In this document: one piece after another, positions 52,720 to 61,206 of the stretch
Layout: every line of letters begins with the position of its first letter
How positions within the stretch are numbered: position 1 is the stretch's first letter
Origin: Hyphomicrobiaceae bacterium
Lineage (GTDB): Bacteria; Pseudomonadota; Alphaproteobacteria; Rhizobiales; Devosiaceae
DNA length: 64,000 nt
Assembly: GCA_020638065.1 (NCBI GenBank)
Contig: JACKJG010000005.1
Location: 1-64,000 of the forward strand
Reading direction: 5' to 3'
Made by a program: the position numbers and the translations under genes
Notes under the pieces: generated by a model
What the model was told of the DNA's origin: nothing
Databases searched by the model: none
The model's input: only the letters and a program-made list of their open reading frames with translations

Positions 52720-54243
52720 ATGGCGATGGCCGCATCCGGCGACGATTTCGACACGTTTTCAGCCGCCTATGCGGAGGGCACCAGTCAGATCGTCTGGCGC
52801 CGGGTTGTGGCCGATCTCGAGACGACGGTCAGCACCTATCTCAAACTGACCGCCTCGCGCGCCAATTCGTTTATGCTCGAATCTGTTCAGGACGGATCGA
52901 CCAAGGGCCGCTTTTCCATCATCGGCATGGATCCGGACGTCATCCTCAAGGTTCAGGACGGCAAAGCCTACATCAACCGCGCGGTGCAATCCGGACCTGA
53001 GGCCTTCGAGGCGCTGGAAGAAAAGCCGCTCGACGCGCTCAGGGCACTGGTCAACGAAAGTCAGGTCCCTCTGCCCGAGGGTGTTCCCGCCCAATCAGCA
53101 GGCATTTACGGCTATCTTGGCTACGATATGGTCCGCCAGATGGAGGTCCTGCCCGACGACAATCCCAAGGACATCGACACGCCTGACGCGATCCTGATAC
53201 GTCCGGCCTTGCTGGCGATTTTCGACACGCTCAAGGACGAACTTTATTTCACCGCGCCGGTCTACGTGAAAAGCGGCGTTACCGCCAAACAGGCGTGGGA
53301 ATCTGCCAATGCCCGGCTCGATCAGGCTCTCGCGGCGCTTGAACAACCCATTCACCTGTCCCGCGATCTGCCTGAGATCAGTGAGATCGAGGTGACCTCG
53401 AACACCAGCGAAGAAGAGTTCTTCGAAATGGTGAAAAAAGCCAAAGATTACATAACTGAAGGCGACATATTTCAAGTTGTGCTTTCGCAACGGTTCGAGA
53501 CGGATTTCACGCTTCCGGCAACGGCGCTCTACCGTGCGCTCCGCCGCACCAACCCCTCGCCCTACATGTACATCCTCGAATTCGAGGATTTTGCCGTGGC
53601 CGGTTCGAGCCCCGAAATTCTGGTCCGGGTCGACGCAGGGAAAGTCACTATTCGTCCGATCGCGGGCACCCGCAAGCGCGGCGCGACGCCGGAGCGAGAC
53701 CGCGAATTGGCCGACGAACTCCTTGCCGACCCCAAGGAACTTGCCGAACATTTGATGCTTTTGGACCTCGGCCGCAACGATGTCGGGCGTGTGTCGAAAA
53801 TCGGGTCGGTCGAAGTCACCGATCGCTTCTTTCTCGAATTCTATTCCCACGTCATGCACATCGTCTCTAACGTCGTGGGCGATCTCGATACCGATCGGTT
53901 TGACTATGTCGATGCCCTGAGTGCGGGTTTCCCAGCTGGCACGGTTTCAGGTGCTCCGAAGGTCCGCGCCATGGAGATCATTGACGAACTTGAGAAATCG
54001 CGGCGCGGCATCTATGCCGGTTGTGTCGGCTATTTCGGTGCTGACGGCTACATGGACACTTGCATCGTGCTGCGCACCGCCATCGTCAAGGACAACAAGC
54101 TCTACGTTCAGTCCGGCGCCGGAATTGTCGCCGACAGCAAGCCCGAGCTTGAACAACTCGAATGCCGGAACAAGGCGCGCGCCTTGTTTTCGGCCGCGGA
54201 AGAAGCGCTTCGCTATGCCGGTGAAGCGGGGATCGGCCAGTAA
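52720..54243 (+). CDS. trpE: Anthranilate synthase component I
   Basis: A 507-residue chorismate-using enzyme. The N-terminal feedback-binding region contains SFMLESVQDG; the catalytic core contains KAKDYITEGDIFQVVLSQR, PSPYMYILEF, RPIAGTRKRGATPERD and LSAGFPAGTVSGAPKVRAM. It starts three bases after the foldase gene, with a second in-frame ATG at 52726 and no strong ribosome binding site, so translation is probably coupled. No trp leader peptide or attenuator is visible. It is not fused to TrpG, unlike in some rhizobia. Confidence 0.96.
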   Translation: MAMAASGDDFDTFSAAYAEGTSQIVWRRVVADLETTVSTYLKLTASRANSFMLESVQDGSTKGRFSIIGMDPDVILKVQDGKAYINRAVQSGPEAFEALEEKPLDALRALVNESQVPLPEGVPAQSAGIYGYLGYDMVRQMEVLPDDNPKDIDTPDAILIRPALLAIFDTLKDELYFTAPVYVKSGVTAKQAWESANARLDQALAALEQPIHLSRDLPEISEIEVTSNTSEEEFFEMVKKAKDYITEGDIFQVVLSQRFETDFTLPATALYRALRRTNPSPYMYILEFEDFAVAGSSPEILVRVDAGKVTIRPIAGTRKRGATPERDRELADELLADPKELAEHLMLLDLGRNDVGRVSKIGSVEVTDRFFLEFYSHVMHIVSNVVGDLDTDRFDYVDALSAGFPAGTVSGAPKVRAMEIIDELEKSRRGIYAGCVGYFGADGYMDTCIVLRTAIVKDNKLYVQSGAGIVADSKPELEQLECRNKARALFSAAEEALRYAGEAGIGQ

Positions 54244-54842
54244 TGCGCACCCTGGTCATCGATAATTACGACAGCTTCACCTATAACCTCGTCCATTTTC
54301 TCGGCGAGCTTGGTGCGACGCTGGACGTGGTTCGCAACGACAAGATCGATCTCGAACAGATTGCAGCGCAACGCCCGGAGGCCATCGTCCTCTCCCCCGG
54401 ACCCTGCACCCCGACCGAGGCCGGCATCTGCGTGCCACTGATTCAGCATTTTCATGCCGAGATCCCCATTTTCGGCGTTTGCCTTGGCATGCAGTCCATC
54501 GCCCAGGCTCTCGGCGGCAAGGTGGTGCACGCGCCGCGCCTCATGCACGGCAAGACATCGCTGATCAAGCACGACGGCAAAGGCATCTTTCGCGGCATCA
54601 ACGACAGTTTCACGGCTACTCGCTACCATTCCCTCGCGGTCGAGGAAGACAGTCTGCCAAACGAGCTCAGGGTGACGGCCCGCGCCACAGATGATAATGT
54701 CGCGATGGCTCTCGCCCATGCCACGAGCCCGACTTATGGTGTGCAGTTTCATCCAGAGAGCATCGCCTCGGAAGCCGGACACACCATTTTGAAGAACTTT
54801 CTGGACCTGGCGCGCGACTTCAACCTCGGCCACGCTGCCTGA
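54243..54842 (+). CDS. trpG: Anthranilate synthase component II (glutamine amidotransferase)
   Basis: A 199-residue class I glutaminase: IDNYDSFTYNLVHFLGELG, LSPGPCTPTEAG, GVCLGMQSIAQALGG with the nucleophilic cysteine, and VQFHPESIASEAGH with the His-Glu pair. It feeds ammonia to TrpE. Its ATG shares one base with the trpE TAA (TAATG), so the two subunits are translationally coupled. Confidence 0.96.
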   Translation: MRTLVIDNYDSFTYNLVHFLGELGATLDVVRNDKIDLEQIAAQRPEAIVLSPGPCTPTEAGICVPLIQHFHAEIPIFGVCLGMQSIAQALGGKVVHAPRLMHGKTSLIKHDGKGIFRGINDSFTATRYHSLAVEEDSLPNELRVTARATDDNVAMALAHATSPTYGVQFHPESIASEAGHTILKNFLDLARDFNLGHAA

Positions 54843-54859
54843 CCGATTACGGAGCGAAC

Positions 54860-55870
54860 ATGGACATCAAACAGGCATTGGCCCGGCTGGCGGACGCTGA
54901 AGACCTGACCGGCGAGGAAATGCGCGAGGTCATGCGCATCATCATGTCCGGCGAGGCCACACCCGCGCAAATCGGTGCCTTCCTGATGGGCATGCGCGCC
55001 AAAGGTGAAACCGTTGGCGAGATCGCTGCTGCAGTGTCAATCATGCGCGAAATGATGATTCCGGTTGAAGCGCCGGAAAACGCTATCGATATCGTCGGGA
55101 CAGGCGGTGACGGCGGCGGCACGCTCAATATTTCAACCGCGTCCGCCATTGTTACGGCCTCGGCGGGCATTCCGGTTGCCAAGCATGGCAATCGCGCGCT
55201 CTCCTCCAAGTCCGGCTCCTCGCAGGTTCTTGAAGAGCTGGGCGTCAAGCTCGACATTTCCGCTGAACAAATCTCCCGCTGCATCAATGAGGCCGGGATC
55301 GGTTTCATGTTCGCACCCCAGCACCATCCCGCCATGCGCCATGTCGGGCCCGCACGCGCCGAGATGGGCGTGCGCACCATGTTCAACCTGCTCGGGCCGC
55401 AATCGAACCCGGCAAGTGTGCACTATTACCTGCTCGGTGTGTTCGCCCGCGAATGGGTTGAGCCTGTCGCTGCGGCGCTCATGGCCAACCGGGCCAAATC
55501 GGCCTGGGTCGTCTGGGGCTCCAATGGCATCGACGAAATCACCACCACGGGACCGACATTCGTTGCCTCGATCAAGAACGGCGACCTCAGAAGTTTCGAC
55601 ATCCACCCCGAGGATGTCGGCATTCCGATCGCCAAAAATGAGGATCTGGCCGGCGGCGACCCGCCTTTCAATGCCAACGCCATCCGCGAACTGTTGGCGG
55701 GCTCCAGGGGCGCCTATCGCGATGTCGTTTTGATGAACGCCGGCGCCGCATTGCTGGTTGCAGACAAGGCCGGCTCGCTCAAGGAAGGCATCGATCTGGC
55801 CGCCACCCAGATCGACAATGGCGCAGCCGCCCAAACCCTTGCCAAACTGGTTGCCGTATCAAACGGATAG
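54860..55870 (+). CDS. trpD: Anthranilate phosphoribosyltransferase
   Basis: A 336-residue enzyme. The N-terminal helical domain contains LTGEEMREVMRIIMSGEATPAQIGAFLMG; the PRPP-binding loop reads IVGTGGDGGGTLNISTASA; KHGNRALSSKSGS and MFAPQHHPAMRHVGP follow. It joins anthranilate to phosphoribosyl pyrophosphate. Third gene of the trpEGDC block. Confidence 0.97.
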   Translation: MDIKQALARLADAEDLTGEEMREVMRIIMSGEATPAQIGAFLMGMRAKGETVGEIAAAVSIMREMMIPVEAPENAIDIVGTGGDGGGTLNISTASAIVTASAGIPVAKHGNRALSSKSGSSQVLEELGVKLDISAEQISRCINEAGIGFMFAPQHHPAMRHVGPARAEMGVRTMFNLLGPQSNPASVHYYLLGVFAREWVEPVAAALMANRAKSAWVVWGSNGIDEITTTGPTFVASIKNGDLRSFDIHPEDVGIPIAKNEDLAGGDPPFNANAIRELLAGSRGAYRDVVLMNAGAALLVADKAGSLKEGIDLAATQIDNGAAAQTLAKLVAVSNG

Positions 55871-55875
55871 GACCC

Positions 55876-56670
55876 ATGCCGGATATTCTCAAAAGCATTG
55901 TTTCTTATAAACGCGAAGAAATCGCAGCCGCGAAATCGCTGCGTCCATGGGAAGATGTGGTTGCCCAGGCCCACGACGCGTCTCCTGTCCGGCCCTTCCT
56001 GCAAACGCTTCGCGACAAGCGCGCCTCCGGGCAATTCGGCCTGATCGCCGAGGTTAAGAAGGCAAGCCCCTCCAAAGGCCTGATCCGCGAGGATTTCGAC
56101 CCGAAAGCCATCGCGGAAGCCTATGAGCGCGGCGGCGCATCCTGCCTGTCCGTTTTGACCGACAACCCCTCGTTTCAGGGACATCCCGATTTCCTCAAGC
56201 AGGCGCGGGGCGCAACCAGCCTGCCGGTCTTGCGCAAGGATTTCATGCTCGAGACCTATCAGGTGGCCGAAGCCCGTTCCTGGGGCGCCGATTGCATTCT
56301 GATCATCCTTAGCGCCGTCAGCGACGACACCGTCCGGTTTCTGATCGACGCCGCAAAAGAATGGCAGATGGATGCTCTGATCGAGGTGCACAATCGCGAA
56401 GAGATGGACCGCGCTCTGGCACTCGGCGCCAAAGCGATCGGTATCAACAATCGCAACCTGCGTAATTTCGAAACCCGGCTCGACGTCACCATCGATCTGG
56501 CCATCGGTGTCCCAAACGACGTTCTGCTCGTTTCCGAGAGTGGCATCCGCACCTATGCGGATCTCGAACTGCTCAAGGAAAAGGCCAACGTGACAACCGT
56601 TCTCGTTGGCGAAAGCCTGATGCGGCAGGAGGACGTCGAAAAAGCCACCCGCAAGCTCCTGAACGGCTGA
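55876..56670 (+). CDS. trpC: Indole-3-glycerol phosphate synthase
   Basis: A 264-residue TIM barrel: FGLIAEVKKASPSKGLIREDF, LSVLTDNPSFQG, LPVLRKDFMLETYQV, IGINNRNLRNFET and VSESGIRT. It converts CdRP to indole glycerol phosphate. It is a stand-alone TrpC, not fused to TrpF. trpF, trpB and trpA are not in the window. Confidence 0.97.
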   Translation: MPDILKSIVSYKREEIAAAKSLRPWEDVVAQAHDASPVRPFLQTLRDKRASGQFGLIAEVKKASPSKGLIREDFDPKAIAEAYERGGASCLSVLTDNPSFQGHPDFLKQARGATSLPVLRKDFMLETYQVAEARSWGADCILIILSAVSDDTVRFLIDAAKEWQMDALIEVHNREEMDRALALGAKAIGINNRNLRNFETRLDVTIDLAIGVPNDVLLVSESGIRTYADLELLKEKANVTTVLVGESLMRQEDVEKATRKLLNG

Positions 56671-56671
56671 A

Positions 56672-57151
56672 ATGGGCGCAGGCGACCTCACCCATCTGAA
56701 CCAGAAGGGCGAAGCCCATATGGTCGACGTGGGCCAGAAAGCATCCACACGGCGCACCGCAACCGCTTCCGCGAAACTGAGTGGCTCGCCCGAGGCCATG
56801 TCGGCCCTGTTTCAGGGCACCGGCAAAAAGGGCGACGCGCTGGCGGTGGCGCGCGTGGCCGGCATCATGGCCGCCAAGAAAACCGCCGATCTTGTGCCGC
56901 TTTGCCATCCCCTGGCCCTGAGCAAGGTCAGCATCGACATTGTGCCCATTGATAACGATATCGCACACATCGAAGCGCACGTCGAAACCACCGGACAGAC
57001 CGGTGTCGAAATGGAAGCCATGACCGCCGCCAGCGTCACCGCGCTCACGCTTTATGACATGCTCAAATCGATCGACAAGGCATTGGTGATTTCCGAGCTT
57101 CGACTTGAGAGCAAGACGGGCGGCAAATCCGGCACCTTCAGGCGGCAATAG
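56672..57151 (+). CDS. moaC: Cyclic pyranopterin monophosphate synthase
   Basis: A 159-residue enzyme of molybdenum cofactor synthesis. Signatures are VDVGQKASTRRTATASA, KKTADLVPLCHPLALSKV, VETTGQTGVEMEAMTA and TLYDMLKSIDKAL. It forms the pyranopterin ring after MoaA. It begins one base after the trpC stop and ends immediately before moeA, so it is part of the trp transcript. Confidence 0.96.
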   Translation: MGAGDLTHLNQKGEAHMVDVGQKASTRRTATASAKLSGSPEAMSALFQGTGKKGDALAVARVAGIMAAKKTADLVPLCHPLALSKVSIDIVPIDNDIAHIEAHVETTGQTGVEMEAMTAASVTALTLYDMLKSIDKALVISELRLESKTGGKSGTFRRQ

Positions 57152-58345
57152 ATGCTGAGTTTCGACGAAGCACTGAAGATCACCCTGGATGCTGTTCCGG
57201 CACCGGAAAAGGTCCGGGTCCGGCTGTCCGCCGCGCTTGATCGCGTGCTTGCCGAAACCGTCACGGCCCGCACGTCTCAGCCCCCGTTCGACGCCAGTGC
57301 CATGGACGGCTATGCAGTCAAGGCCGCGTCCATCACCTCGAACGCCAGCTGCGAGGTCGCCTTCCAGGTGGCCGCAGGTGGCGATCCCGGCCAAACGCTC
57401 CCCGAGGGCAAGGTTGCTCGCATTTTCACCGGCGCGCCGCTTCCCGCCGGCGCCGATGCCGTAATCATCCAGGAGAATGCAGCTCGCGACGGCGACATCG
57501 TGACCTTTTCGCAAGGCGCGTTGGAGGGGCAAAACATTCGCAGAATGGGGCGTGATTTTGCCTTGGGTGACGTTCTTGCAGAAGCGGGTACCCGCCTCAA
57601 ACCGGCCCATATCGGCCTGATAGCGTCGGGCAACAACGCGGAAATCGATGTCTTCCGCAAACCAATGGTCGCATTGCTCTCAACCGGTGACGAGCTCGCT
57701 GCCATCGGATCGGTACTGAAGCCAGGTCAGATCGTCGGCTCCAACGCGTTGTTGTTGGAGGCCATGCTGGCGCGGCATGCGACTGCAGTATCGGATCTTG
57801 GCCACGCCCCGGATAGTGTGGATGCTTTGGCCGAGAACATCGGCGGCGCGCTAGGTTCCGACATCGACATTCTGGTGACGACCGGCGGTGCCTCGGTCGG
57901 CGACCACGATCTTCTCGCACCCGCGCTCGAACAACTCGGCGCCGAGCGCCTGTTCTGGAAGTCCGCGATGCGTCCGGGCAAACCGGCCATGTTGTCCAGC
58001 CTGAACGGGAAACTCATCTTCACCCTGCCCGGCAATCCCGTTTCGGCATTCGTGACGGCCACCCTTTTCGTCATTCCGGCCATCCGCAAATGGTCGGGCG
58101 AAAAGGTCACCGGTCTCGATCTGATCGATGCGCGCCTATCCGGCAGCCTCGAGGCCAACGGCCCGCGACGTCATTTCCGGCGCGCCAATCTGTCTCTCGA
58201 ATACGGATCGGTCATCGTTCGGCCGATCAACGAAACCGATAGCGCGCACCAATCCTCGCTGGCAGCGGCTAACGCGCTGCTCGTCCAACCCGAAAATGGC
58301 CCTTCCCTCAGCGACGGTGCGCTGGTTCAGGTCCTGCCCCTTTAA
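57152..58345 (+). CDS. moeA: Molybdopterin molybdenumtransferase
   Basis: A 397-residue enzyme that inserts molybdenum into adenylated molybdopterin. Visible are QPPFDASAMDGYAVKA near the N-terminus, the GADAVIIQE segment, the STGDEL loop, VTTGGASVGDHDLL, and FTLPGNPVSAFV in the catalytic domain. The start codon follows the moaC stop with no gap (TAGATG). It ends at a hairpin that separates it from lexA. Confidence 0.96.
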   Translation: MLSFDEALKITLDAVPAPEKVRVRLSAALDRVLAETVTARTSQPPFDASAMDGYAVKAASITSNASCEVAFQVAAGGDPGQTLPEGKVARIFTGAPLPAGADAVIIQENAARDGDIVTFSQGALEGQNIRRMGRDFALGDVLAEAGTRLKPAHIGLIASGNNAEIDVFRKPMVALLSTGDELAAIGSVLKPGQIVGSNALLLEAMLARHATAVSDLGHAPDSVDALAENIGGALGSDIDILVTTGGASVGDHDLLAPALEQLGAERLFWKSAMRPGKPAMLSSLNGKLIFTLPGNPVSAFVTATLFVIPAIRKWSGEKVTGLDLIDARLSGSLEANGPRRHFRRANLSLEYGSVIVRPINETDSAHQSSLAAANALLVQPENGPSLSDGALVQVLPL

Positions 58346-58353
58346 GAAGAATT

Positions 58354-58373
58354 TGCCTTGGTAAGGCATTTTT
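58354..58373 (+). terminator. Intrinsic terminator after moeA
   Basis: A 6-bp stem TGCCTT/AAGGCA with a GGT loop is followed directly by five T residues. It lies 8 bp after the moeA stop and ends 16 bp before the first SOS box of lexA, so it likely closes the foldase-trp-moa transcript. The stem is short, so read-through into lexA is possible. Confidence 0.7.
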
Positions 58374-58388
58374 CACCCAAAGCTTGCA

Positions 58389-58403
58389 GAACATAAATGG
58401 AAC
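58389..58403. promoter_or_regulatory. SOS box 1 of lexA (reverse orientation)
   Basis: GAAC-N7-GAAC, the reverse complement of the alphaproteobacterial LexA site GTTC-N7-GTTC. It starts 69 bp upstream of the lexA ATG and lies 10 bp from a second site in the opposite orientation. It matches the consensus at all eight defined positions. Confidence 0.85.
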
Positions 58404-58413
58404 AAGTATGGTT

Positions 58414-58428
58414 GTTCAACCTTTGTTC
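58414..58428. promoter_or_regulatory. SOS box 2 of lexA (forward orientation)
   Basis: GTTC-N7-GTTC, an exact match to the alphaproteobacterial LexA-binding consensus, ending 29 bp before the lexA ATG. It would support autoregulation of lexA. Together with box 1 it makes an inverted pair. Confidence 0.9.
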
Positions 58429-58457
58429 CGATTCTATTGAGCCCGAGAGGGGACGAA

Positions 58458-59159
58458 ATGCTCACGCGCAAACAACACGAACTTCTCATGTTCATCCATG
58501 AACGCATGAAGGAAAGCGGCATTCCCCCGTCATTCGACGAGATGAAGGAAGCGCTCGATCTCAAGTCCAAGTCCGGCATTCACCGGCTGATCACGGCACT
58601 TGAAGAACGTGGCTTCATTCGCCGCCTGCCAAATCGTGCGCGCGCACTGGAAGTACTCAAACTACCTGAATCGATGAATCCATCCCTCGGCGGACGCCGG
58701 GCCCGTTTTGAGCCGAGCGTCATAGACGGCAATCTCGGCAAGGTGCCGGTTTCCGTTCCCGACAGCGCGGCAAACCAGAATGTGTCCATTCCCGTGATGG
58801 GCCGCATCGCGGCGGGCACGCCTATCGACGCCATTCAGAACCACTCGCACTCGATTTCACTGCCGCCCGATATGCTGGGCGCCGGCGAGCACTACGCGCT
58901 CGAGGTCCGCGGTGATTCCATGATCGATGCCGGGATTTTCGACGGCGATACCGTCCTCATCCACAAGCAGAATTCCGCCAATAATGGCGAGATTGTTGTC
59001 GCACTGGTCGATGATCAGGAGGCAACCTTGAAACGTCTCCGCCGCAAGGGCAATTCGGTTGCCCTCGAAGCCGCAAATCCGGCCTACGAAACCCGGATTT
59101 TCAATCCCGAGCGCGTTGCTGTTCAGGGCCGGCTGGTCGGCCTCATTCGCCGTTACTGA
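58458..59159 (+). CDS. lexA: SOS repressor LexA
   Basis: A 233-residue repressor. The N-terminal winged helix (about 1-65, LTRKQHELLMFIHERMKESG, then KSKSGIHRLITALEERGFI) is joined by a linker to an S24 self-cleaving peptidase domain. The Ala-Gly cleavage site is in GRIAAGTP, the nucleophile in VRGDSMIDAGI and the general-base lysine in ATLKRLRRKG. GAGAGGGGA precedes the ATG at 58458. Two LexA boxes lie upstream. Confidence 0.97.
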   Translation: MLTRKQHELLMFIHERMKESGIPPSFDEMKEALDLKSKSGIHRLITALEERGFIRRLPNRARALEVLKLPESMNPSLGGRRARFEPSVIDGNLGKVPVSVPDSAANQNVSIPVMGRIAAGTPIDAIQNHSHSISLPPDMLGAGEHYALEVRGDSMIDAGIFDGDTVLIHKQNSANNGEIVVALVDDQEATLKRLRRKGNSVALEAANPAYETRIFNPERVAVQGRLVGLIRRY

Positions 59160-59207
59160 AACGAAAGGCCGGATCAGGCCCGACTTCCCAGTGTATTGAT
59201 CTCCAAA

Positions 59208-59235
59208 AAGGCCCCGGACTGCGTTCCGGGGCCTT
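59208..59235. terminator. Intrinsic terminator between lexA and the dehydratase gene
   Basis: An 11-bp perfect stem AAGGCCCCGGA (59208-59218) and TCCGGGGCCTT (59225-59235) with a 6-base loop. An A-run lies on the left flank (59206-59209), and T-rich sequence including GTTTTTG follows on the right. It can serve both convergent genes, lexA (plus) and the dehydratase (minus). Confidence 0.85.
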
Positions 59236-59265
59236 CCATTTGTGTTTTTGGGAAACACGAACCCG

Positions 59266-61062
59266 CTAGTGGTTATCTCGCGGCACGCCCTTGGTCTGCG
59301 CAATCTTCTGGTACTTGACGGCTGGCTCCAGAACGGCACCGGTGCCCAACTGCCCCACGACATCGCGCTGCAATTCCTGCCAGGGCGTCTGGCTATCCGG
59401 ATAATCATAACCGCCGGAAGCCTCGAGTTCAGCCCGGCGCGCCGCCAATTCTCCGGCGCTGATCAGAATGTTGGCCTCGCCCTTCTTCAAATCGATCCGC
59501 ACGCGGTCACCGGTCTTCAGCAGGGCCAATCCGCCGCCTGCCGCCGCCTCCGGCGAGGCATTCAGGATCGAGGGTGACCCCGATGTGCCCGATTGCCGCC
59601 CGTCTCCGATGCAGGGCAATGACGTAATGCCCTTTTTCAGGAGGTAGTCAGGCGGCCGCATGTTGACCACTTCCGCGGCACCGGGATAGCCGATCGGTCC
59701 GGCGCCGCGCATGAACAGCATCGCATTCTCGTCGATTCCAAGCGCTGGATCATCGATCCGGTGATGATAGTCCTCCGGACCATCGAACACGACCGCCCTG
59801 CCCTCGAAGGCCTCGGGATCGTCTGGATTGCTGAGATAGCGCTGGCGGAACTCGTCCGAAATCACGCTGGTCTTCATGATGGCATTGTCAAAGAGATTGC
59901 CGCGGAGAACGAGAAATCCCGCTTTTTTCTTCAACGGAAAATCAAACGGCCGAATGACGTCCTCGTTGTGGATGCGCGCCTCGCGGCAATTCTCGCCCAT
60001 CGACTTGCCATTCACCGTGGGCGCATCCTCGGCGATCAGCCCCTTCTGCATCAACTGATTGACCACGGCAGGCACGCCACCGGCTCGATAGAAATCCTCG
60101 CCCAGATATTCACCAGCCGGCTGCAAATTCACCAGCAATGGCACATCGTGCCCATATGTCTGCCAGTCATCAATATCGAGTTCCACGCCGATATGCCTGG
60201 CGATAGCATTGATATGGATCGGCGCATTGGTGGACCCGCCGATGGCGGAATTGACCTTGATCGTGTTGAGAAAGTTGTCTCGCGTGAGAATATCGGACGG
60301 TTTCAGATCCTCATGCACCATCTCGACGATGCGTTTTCCCGTGCGGTAAGCGCATTCCGCCCGGTCGCGATAGGGCGCGGGTATTGCGGCCGCACCCGGC
60401 AATTGCATGCCAAGCGCCTCGGCCAGTGAATTCATGGTCGTGGCGGTGCCCATCGTGTTGCAATAGCCCGTCGAAGGCGCCGAAGATGCCACCAGTTCGA
60501 CGAAGCCTGCATAGTCGAGTTCGCCCTTGGCCATCATCTCGCGTGCCTTCCAGATGATCGTGCCCGACCCGGTGCGCTCGCCTTCGTGCCAGCCATTCAG
60601 CATCGGCCCCACGGACAGGGCGATCGCCGGAATGTTGACCGTTGCCGCGCCCATCAGCATAGCGGGCGTGGTCTTGTCGCACCCGATGGTCAGCACCACG
60701 CCGTCAATTGGGTAGCCGTAAAGCAGTTCCACGAGACCGAGATAAGCAAGATTGCGATCCAGCCCCGCCGTTGGCCGCTTGCCGGTTTCCTGAATGGGAT
60801 GAACCGGAAACTCGATGGCGATGCCACCCGCCTCGCGGATGCCTTCCCGCACCCGTTGCGCCAGCACCATGTGATGCCGGTTGCAGGGCGACAGGTCCGA
60901 GCCGGTCTGGGCAATGCCGATAATGGGCTTTCCAGACTGCAATTCCTCGCGGGAAATGCCGTAGTTGAGATAGCGCTCCAGATAAAGCGCTGTCATGTCT
61001 ATGTTTTCCGGATTATCGAACCAGGCGCGCGACCTGAGCCTATCCTTGCCGTTGCCAGACAT
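59266..61062 (-). CDS. IlvD/Edd family sugar-acid dehydratase
   Basis: A 598-residue Fe-S dehydratase. The cluster cysteines are at 60 (LSPCNRHH), 128 (IGCDKTTP) and 201 (GYCNTMG), the spacing of the sugar-acid branch (xylonate, arabonate and related dehydratases) rather than of true IlvD; SGTSGSPSIL near the C-terminus supplies the catalytic serine. It removes water from an aldonate to give a 2-keto-3-deoxy acid. With kinase and aldolase genes for 2-keto-3-deoxygalactonate divergently adjacent, galactonate is the likeliest substrate, but arabonate, fuconate or xylonate cannot be excluded. GAGGAGGG precedes the ATG. A LacI-like palindrome lies 20 bp upstream. Confidence 0.9.
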   Translation of the reverse strand: MSGNGKDRLRSRAWFDNPENIDMTALYLERYLNYGISREELQSGKPIIGIAQTGSDLSPCNRHHMVLAQRVREGIREAGGIAIEFPVHPIQETGKRPTAGLDRNLAYLGLVELLYGYPIDGVVLTIGCDKTTPAMLMGAATVNIPAIALSVGPMLNGWHEGERTGSGTIIWKAREMMAKGELDYAGFVELVASSAPSTGYCNTMGTATTMNSLAEALGMQLPGAAAIPAPYRDRAECAYRTGKRIVEMVHEDLKPSDILTRDNFLNTIKVNSAIGGSTNAPIHINAIARHIGVELDIDDWQTYGHDVPLLVNLQPAGEYLGEDFYRAGGVPAVVNQLMQKGLIAEDAPTVNGKSMGENCREARIHNEDVIRPFDFPLKKKAGFLVLRGNLFDNAIMKTSVISDEFRQRYLSNPDDPEAFEGRAVVFDGPEDYHHRIDDPALGIDENAMLFMRGAGPIGYPGAAEVVNMRPPDYLLKKGITSLPCIGDGRQSGTSGSPSILNASPEAAAGGGLALLKTGDRVRIDLKKGEANILISAGELAARRAELEASGGYDYPDSQTPWQELQRDVVGQLGTGAVLEPAVKYQKIAQTKGVPRDNH

Positions 61063-61082
61063 CGTACCCTCCTCATCCCATC

Positions 61083-61098
61083 TGATTAACGTTACTCA
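61083..61098. promoter_or_regulatory. Near-perfect palindrome with central CG, LacI-family-like operator
   Basis: TGATTAACGTTACTCA matches its reverse complement at 14 of 16 positions and has the central AACGTT core typical of LacI-family sites. It lies between the divergent dehydratase (start 61062) and dgoK genes, 20 bp from the former. It is a natural place for a sugar-acid-responsive repressor. The regulator gene is not in the window. Confidence 0.5.
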
Positions 61099-61206
61099 TA
61101 GCGCCGCCGCCCCGTTTTGGGAAAGGCTGAATTCGCTTTGGCTGCTTCGATTGTGGCAGGTTCGCGCCCAAACGGGTAGTTTGGGGATGTGAAGGGGGAC
61201 GCGAAG

